A DNA stretch of 64,000 nt from Pseudomonas sp. CC120222-01a (GTDB lineage: Bacteria; Pseudomonadota; Gammaproteobacteria; Pseudomonadales; Pseudomonadaceae). The stretch spans positions 1 through 64,000 of the forward strand of contig NZ_QEQQ01000009.1 of the NCBI RefSeq assembly GCF_003097235.1, written 5' to 3'. How positions within the stretch are numbered: the first letter of the stretch is position 1; each line of letters starts with the position of its first letter. The notes below the pieces were generated by a model. It was not told the DNA's origin. It ran no database searches and saw only the letters and a list, made by a program, of their open reading frames with translations. A program made the translations under genes and the position numbers. Of the stretch, positions 60,985-64,000 are shown piece by piece.

Positions 60985-62382
60985 ATGACCCCGACAGCCC
61001 TCGCCAAAGCACTTGAGAAAAACTCGCGCCAGGCCGAGAAACACCTGCGCCAGGCCGAGGAGGCCTTGTACGCCGAGGCCGAGCAGGAAACCCGGCTCGA
61101 ACACCTGATCGCGTCGAAACTGAGCGAAATCGCCGGCCTGCAACTGGAAGCCAACCCCGCGCAAGACCAACACACCCGACAACTGCTCGAACAGCGCGAG
61201 CTGGAGCGTAAAGCGCTCGGCCAGCAACTCGAGCAGGTCGAACGGTCCATCGCCAGTACCCTGGCGAAACAGCAGGCGATACGCCAGGACCTTGGCCAAC
61301 TGGATGCCAAGGCCCAGGCCTTGCTGGAACAGGACCCGGCGCATCGTCGTTTGCTCGAGCAGCTCGACGCCGCCGACCTGGCCGAACGGCAAGCCCAGGC
61401 CGGCTACGCGGAAATCCGTGACGAATGCGCCAGCAAGCTGCAAGGCTACGCCACTCACCCGCTGTACTGCTTCCTCAAGGCGCGCCAGTACGGTACCGAG
61501 CAGTACCGCCCCAAGCTTTTCCAGCGTGCGCTGGACGACTACCTGGCCCGCAAGGTGGACTTTCGCGTCAACCATGCCAACGAGCAGATCCTGCTGGCCA
61601 TGCAGGCCCGCAACGAGACCCTCGCCCAGACCCTCGCCGAGGCGCGGCAGCAGTTGCAGGCACAGCACCAGCAACAGCTGGACAAGGCTCGCGAGAGCCT
61701 CGGCATGCAGGCGTCGATGACCCAGGAGCAAGACCTCGACACCCAGCTCGGCGAGGCCAAGGCCCAGGCCAGCGCACTGCACGCGCAACTGGCCGCCTTC
61801 AACGAGCAGCGTGACCCGCACCTGCAGCAACTGCGCCAGGCGATCGCCGAGCGACTCAAGGAGCGGCCACTGGCCGAACTGATTGTCGAAGCGGCCAAGA
61901 CCCCGGACGAGCGTGACGATGTACTGGTCGGCGACCTGCAACTGCTGCACGCCCGCCTGCGGGAACTGCAGCAGCGCCTGAAGGCCGCACGCGACGAGGC
62001 CGCCGACCAGCGCCGCCGCTACGAGCGCGCCAAGACCCTCGAATATGCACTGCGCGACGACCATTACCGCGATCCGAGCAACGAATACGAGCTGCCCCAG
62101 CCGATCGAGCAGGTATTGGCGGGCTACATGCAAGGCCAGTTCGACACGTACGCCGTGCAGAAGCTCCTCGACGAAAACCGCCAGTACGTGCCGCTGCACC
62201 GCCGCGGCGATGCCAGGAACCACCAGTGGGGCTCCGCATCGACCTACACCTCGGGCGACTTTGCCGGTTCGCGCAGCTCATCCAGTAGTACTTTCCACAC
62301 CTCAAGCAGTTCAGGTGGCGGGGGTTTCAAAACCACCCACAGTTCAGGTGGCGGCGGCTTCCGCACTACCGACAGTTTCTGA
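60985..62382 (+). CDS. Coiled-coil protein with Ser/Gly-rich C-terminal repeats
   Basis: A 465-residue, largely alpha-helical protein with no signal peptide. Coiled coils cover about 1-130 and 195-350, with a globular insert (THPLYCFLKARQYGTEQYRPKLFQRALDDYLARKVDFRVNHAN) near 152-195. The low-complexity tail has two tandem 11-residue units of the form SSGGGGF(K/R)TT(H/D), encoded by 33-bp repeats (62308-62340, 62341-62373). I do not recognise a family. It starts 4 nt after the DUF6384 gene. Confidence 0.65.
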   Translation: MTPTALAKALEKNSRQAEKHLRQAEEALYAEAEQETRLEHLIASKLSEIAGLQLEANPAQDQHTRQLLEQRELERKALGQQLEQVERSIASTLAKQQAIRQDLGQLDAKAQALLEQDPAHRRLLEQLDAADLAERQAQAGYAEIRDECASKLQGYATHPLYCFLKARQYGTEQYRPKLFQRALDDYLARKVDFRVNHANEQILLAMQARNETLAQTLAEARQQLQAQHQQQLDKARESLGMQASMTQEQDLDTQLGEAKAQASALHAQLAAFNEQRDPHLQQLRQAIAERLKERPLAELIVEAAKTPDERDDVLVGDLQLLHARLRELQQRLKAARDEAADQRRRYERAKTLEYALRDDHYRDPSNEYELPQPIEQVLAGYMQGQFDTYAVQKLLDENRQYVPLHRRGDARNHQWGSASTYTSGDFAGSRSSSSSTFHTSSSSGGGGFKTTHSSGGGGFRTTDSF

Positions 62383-62427
62383 CACATTCCCCAGCCAACC
62401 CAGACAACCACTCAGGCAAGGACACCC

Positions 62428-63570
62428 ATGAGCCAATACCTCCAACGCGCCCTCGACGGCCTGCGCCAACTCGGTATTTCCTTCAGCCAGCCGACCCAAC
62501 CGGCCCCGGTGCTGGTATTGCTGGACAAGGTCGCGCACTACGACGAACAACGCGTCACCGGCATTGCCGCAGTGCTGCAACAGGCGACCCTGTTCAACCA
62601 GACCGTGCGCGAACAGATCGCCGGCATGGACATCTCGCACCGCTACATGAACATCACCGACAGCTTCACCTCGATCCGCGAGGATGCTGCCGCGATGGCC
62701 TCGTGGATGGACGACGGGCGCCTGGACACCGTCGAACGTTTGAAGATGGCCTGGATGAACATGCGCCGCGGCTCGATCCCGAGCCGTTTCGAGGACATCC
62801 GCAAGCACTATCTGGATGTGTGCGAAGCCGCCAGTGACCAGATCACCCGGGAAGGCCTGATCCTCGAGTCGTACATGGATTTCCGCCTGGCCATGAAGAA
62901 TGCCGAGATCGATGCCCAGCAGGTGCTGACTCTCGCCGGGCAGTCGCTGCAGCAGCGCACCCAGGCCCTGGATGCCGCCAACGCTACCGTGGCCGCCGCC
63001 GAAGGCCAGGAGCCGGCCCAGCGGGCAGCCCTGGAGCTGGCCCGTGACGAGGCGGTACGCGCCTTGCAAAACGAAGACAAGAGCTACCAGATCGTCAAGG
63101 ACATCGCCGACGACCTGCGGGTTGGCTACAACACTGCCGAGATGGTGTTCGCCCGCATCAGCCAGGTGCACGTGGTCAAGGAGCGCCAGTACCAGCGCAT
63201 GATCTCGTTCTTCTCCACCAACGAAGTGGTGCTCACCAGCCTGGCCGTGTCGTTCACCGCCAACCAGGGCATGGCCGAAGCCACCCACACGCTCAACGCC
63301 ACCACTGCAGGCATCAACAAGGGCCTCGAGGCGCTGGGCGAACTGGGCAACAAGCAGCTCGGCGCAGCGATGAAAGCCAGCTACGGCTCGACCCTGCGGG
63401 TCGAATCGGTACGTGCACTGGCCCAGGCCACCCTGGACTTCCAGAACGACATGAAAGGCCTGACCGAGACTTACCGCGCCGAGTCGACCAAGGCTGCGCA
63501 GGACATCTCCAACGCCGTTGAAGACGCCAAGCGCGCCTTCTCCAACCTTCTGACCAAGGCTGCGCAGTGA
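62428..63570 (+). CDS. Helical protein of unknown function, TelA-like in character
   Basis: A 380-residue, all-helical cytoplasmic protein with no signal peptide. Notable stretches are DISHRYMNITDSFTSIREDA, WMNMRRGSIPSRFEDIRKHYLDV and a C-terminal run LGAAMKASYGSTLRVESVRALAQATLDFQNDMKGLTETYRAES. The last part recalls the helical organisation of TelA/toxic-anion-resistance proteins, but that is pattern impression only. It has AAGGA upstream, and its stop overlaps the GTG of the next gene (GTGA). Confidence 0.6.
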   Translation: MSQYLQRALDGLRQLGISFSQPTQPAPVLVLLDKVAHYDEQRVTGIAAVLQQATLFNQTVREQIAGMDISHRYMNITDSFTSIREDAAAMASWMDDGRLDTVERLKMAWMNMRRGSIPSRFEDIRKHYLDVCEAASDQITREGLILESYMDFRLAMKNAEIDAQQVLTLAGQSLQQRTQALDAANATVAAAEGQEPAQRAALELARDEAVRALQNEDKSYQIVKDIADDLRVGYNTAEMVFARISQVHVVKERQYQRMISFFSTNEVVLTSLAVSFTANQGMAEATHTLNATTAGINKGLEALGELGNKQLGAAMKASYGSTLRVESVRALAQATLDFQNDMKGLTETYRAESTKAAQDISNAVEDAKRAFSNLLTKAAQ

Positions 63571-63929
63571 AGCAAGGCTCGCTCAGCGAACAGATGGGGG
63601 CCATGGCCCTCGTCGACCAGCTGCGCCTGCAGCATCGGCAGGTTCAGGACCACCTGGACCTGCCGCGCCGCCGCGAAGAAGTGGCTGAACGTATCCGCAC
63701 GTATTACCAGGCCCAGGGCATTGTCTGCGACGACGCCCTGATCGCTCAGGGGGTGCGGGCATTCTTCGCCGAGCGCCTGGTGTTCAAGGCCCCCGGGCTG
63801 TCTCGCCGGTGCCGCTCATTGTGCTGGCTGATCATGCACCAAGGGCGCATCGCGGTACTGCTGTTTCGTGCGGCGCTGCTCATCGGCACCTTCGCCCTGG
63901 TGGTGAAGCTCGAAGCAGTGACCCGCTAG
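63567..63929 (+). CDS. DUF6384-type membrane protein (short paralogue)
   Basis: A 120-residue protein whose first 75 residues match the N-terminus of the large DUF6384 protein (LSEQMGAMALVDQLRLQHRQVQDHLDLPRRREEVAERIRTYYQAQG). One membrane helix follows (IAVLLFRAALLIGTFALVV) and it then stops, lacking the coiled coil and beta-rich domain. GTG start, overlapping the previous stop. It closes the operon. Confidence 0.65.
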   Translation: MKQGSLSEQMGAMALVDQLRLQHRQVQDHLDLPRRREEVAERIRTYYQAQGIVCDDALIAQGVRAFFAERLVFKAPGLSRRCRSLCWLIMHQGRIAVLLFRAALLIGTFALVVKLEAVTR

Positions 63930-63937
63930 CTGGCGGT

Positions 63938-63966
63938 AAAAAAAAGGGGCGCCGACCAAGCGCCCC
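63938..63966 (-). terminator. Terminator of a minus-strand gene right of the window
   Basis: Stem GGGGCGC/GCGCCCC (63946-63952 with 63960-63966) is followed on the minus strand by eight T (63945-63938). On the plus strand no T-run follows, so it serves a convergent gene outside the window. Confidence 0.8.
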
Positions 63967-64000
63967 CATAAGCCGTAAAGCACACAACAGATTCAGTTGG

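Overview
The window looks like chromosome of a Pseudomonas putida-group bacterium. This rests on high-GC coding sequence, AGGAG-type ribosome sites, Pseudomonas gene families (DUF3077, DUF6384, VUT, NIF3/YqfO), and intergenic inverted repeats built from the 35-bp P. putida REP-type sequence (CGCGGG...CCCGCTCC(T/C)ACAGG). I saw no tRNA, rRNA, CRISPR array, prophage or insertion sequence.

Layout. 0.1-3.7 kb (minus): ffh, then rpsP-rimM-trmD-rplS. 3.9-11.9 kb: housekeeping and membrane genes (YpjD/CcsA-like protein, CBS/CorC-like protein, an MHS-family transporter, purT, a nudL-gamma carbonic anhydrase-DUF1289-VUT operon, a zinc-ribbon Nudix hydrolase, an L,D-transpeptidase). 12.1-18.3 kb: a two-partner secretion pair (hlpB/hlpA-like). 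18.5-19.0 kb: two small DUF3077-type genes. 19.1-27.0 kb (minus): a polymorphic-toxin island with a full-length PAAR-Rhs protein ending in an LHH nuclease, its immunity gene, a 5'-truncated second rhs ending in a PD-(D/E)XK-like toxin with its own immunity gene, and a 72-bp relic of a third rhs copy. 27.3-42.8 kb: a type II secretion cluster (gspC-gspN, detached gspK), a SoxB-like lipoprotein lacking its metal ligands, a PhoX-type phosphatase, and tatABC. 42.9-59.9 kb: NIF3-like protein, purL, mltF, tadA, a multicopper oxidase, guaBA, a zinc-finger protein, a TauE/SafE permease, xseA, an M23 peptidase, and leuA behind a leucine-rich leader peptide. 60.0-63.9 kb: a four-gene operon with two paralogous DUF6384 membrane proteins flanking two helical proteins of unknown function.

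How the parts work together. The 27-43 kb block reads as one phosphate-scavenging export unit. A triple Pho-box repeat lies between the pseudo-SoxB lipoprotein (first gene of the T2SS operon) and phoX. Both flanking proteins carry twin-arginine signals plus lipoboxes, tatABC is adjacent, and the Gsp apparatus would move folded Tat cargo across the outer membrane. The Rhs block is arranged so that recombination across a colinear 1.7-kb repeat would swap the nuclease tip and its immunity gene in frame. The DUF6384 operon at the right end is the least understood unit and the best candidate for an undescribed system.

Limits. All family calls come from reading translations and motifs; no database search was run. 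Comparison with strain KT2440 is from memory and flagged where used.
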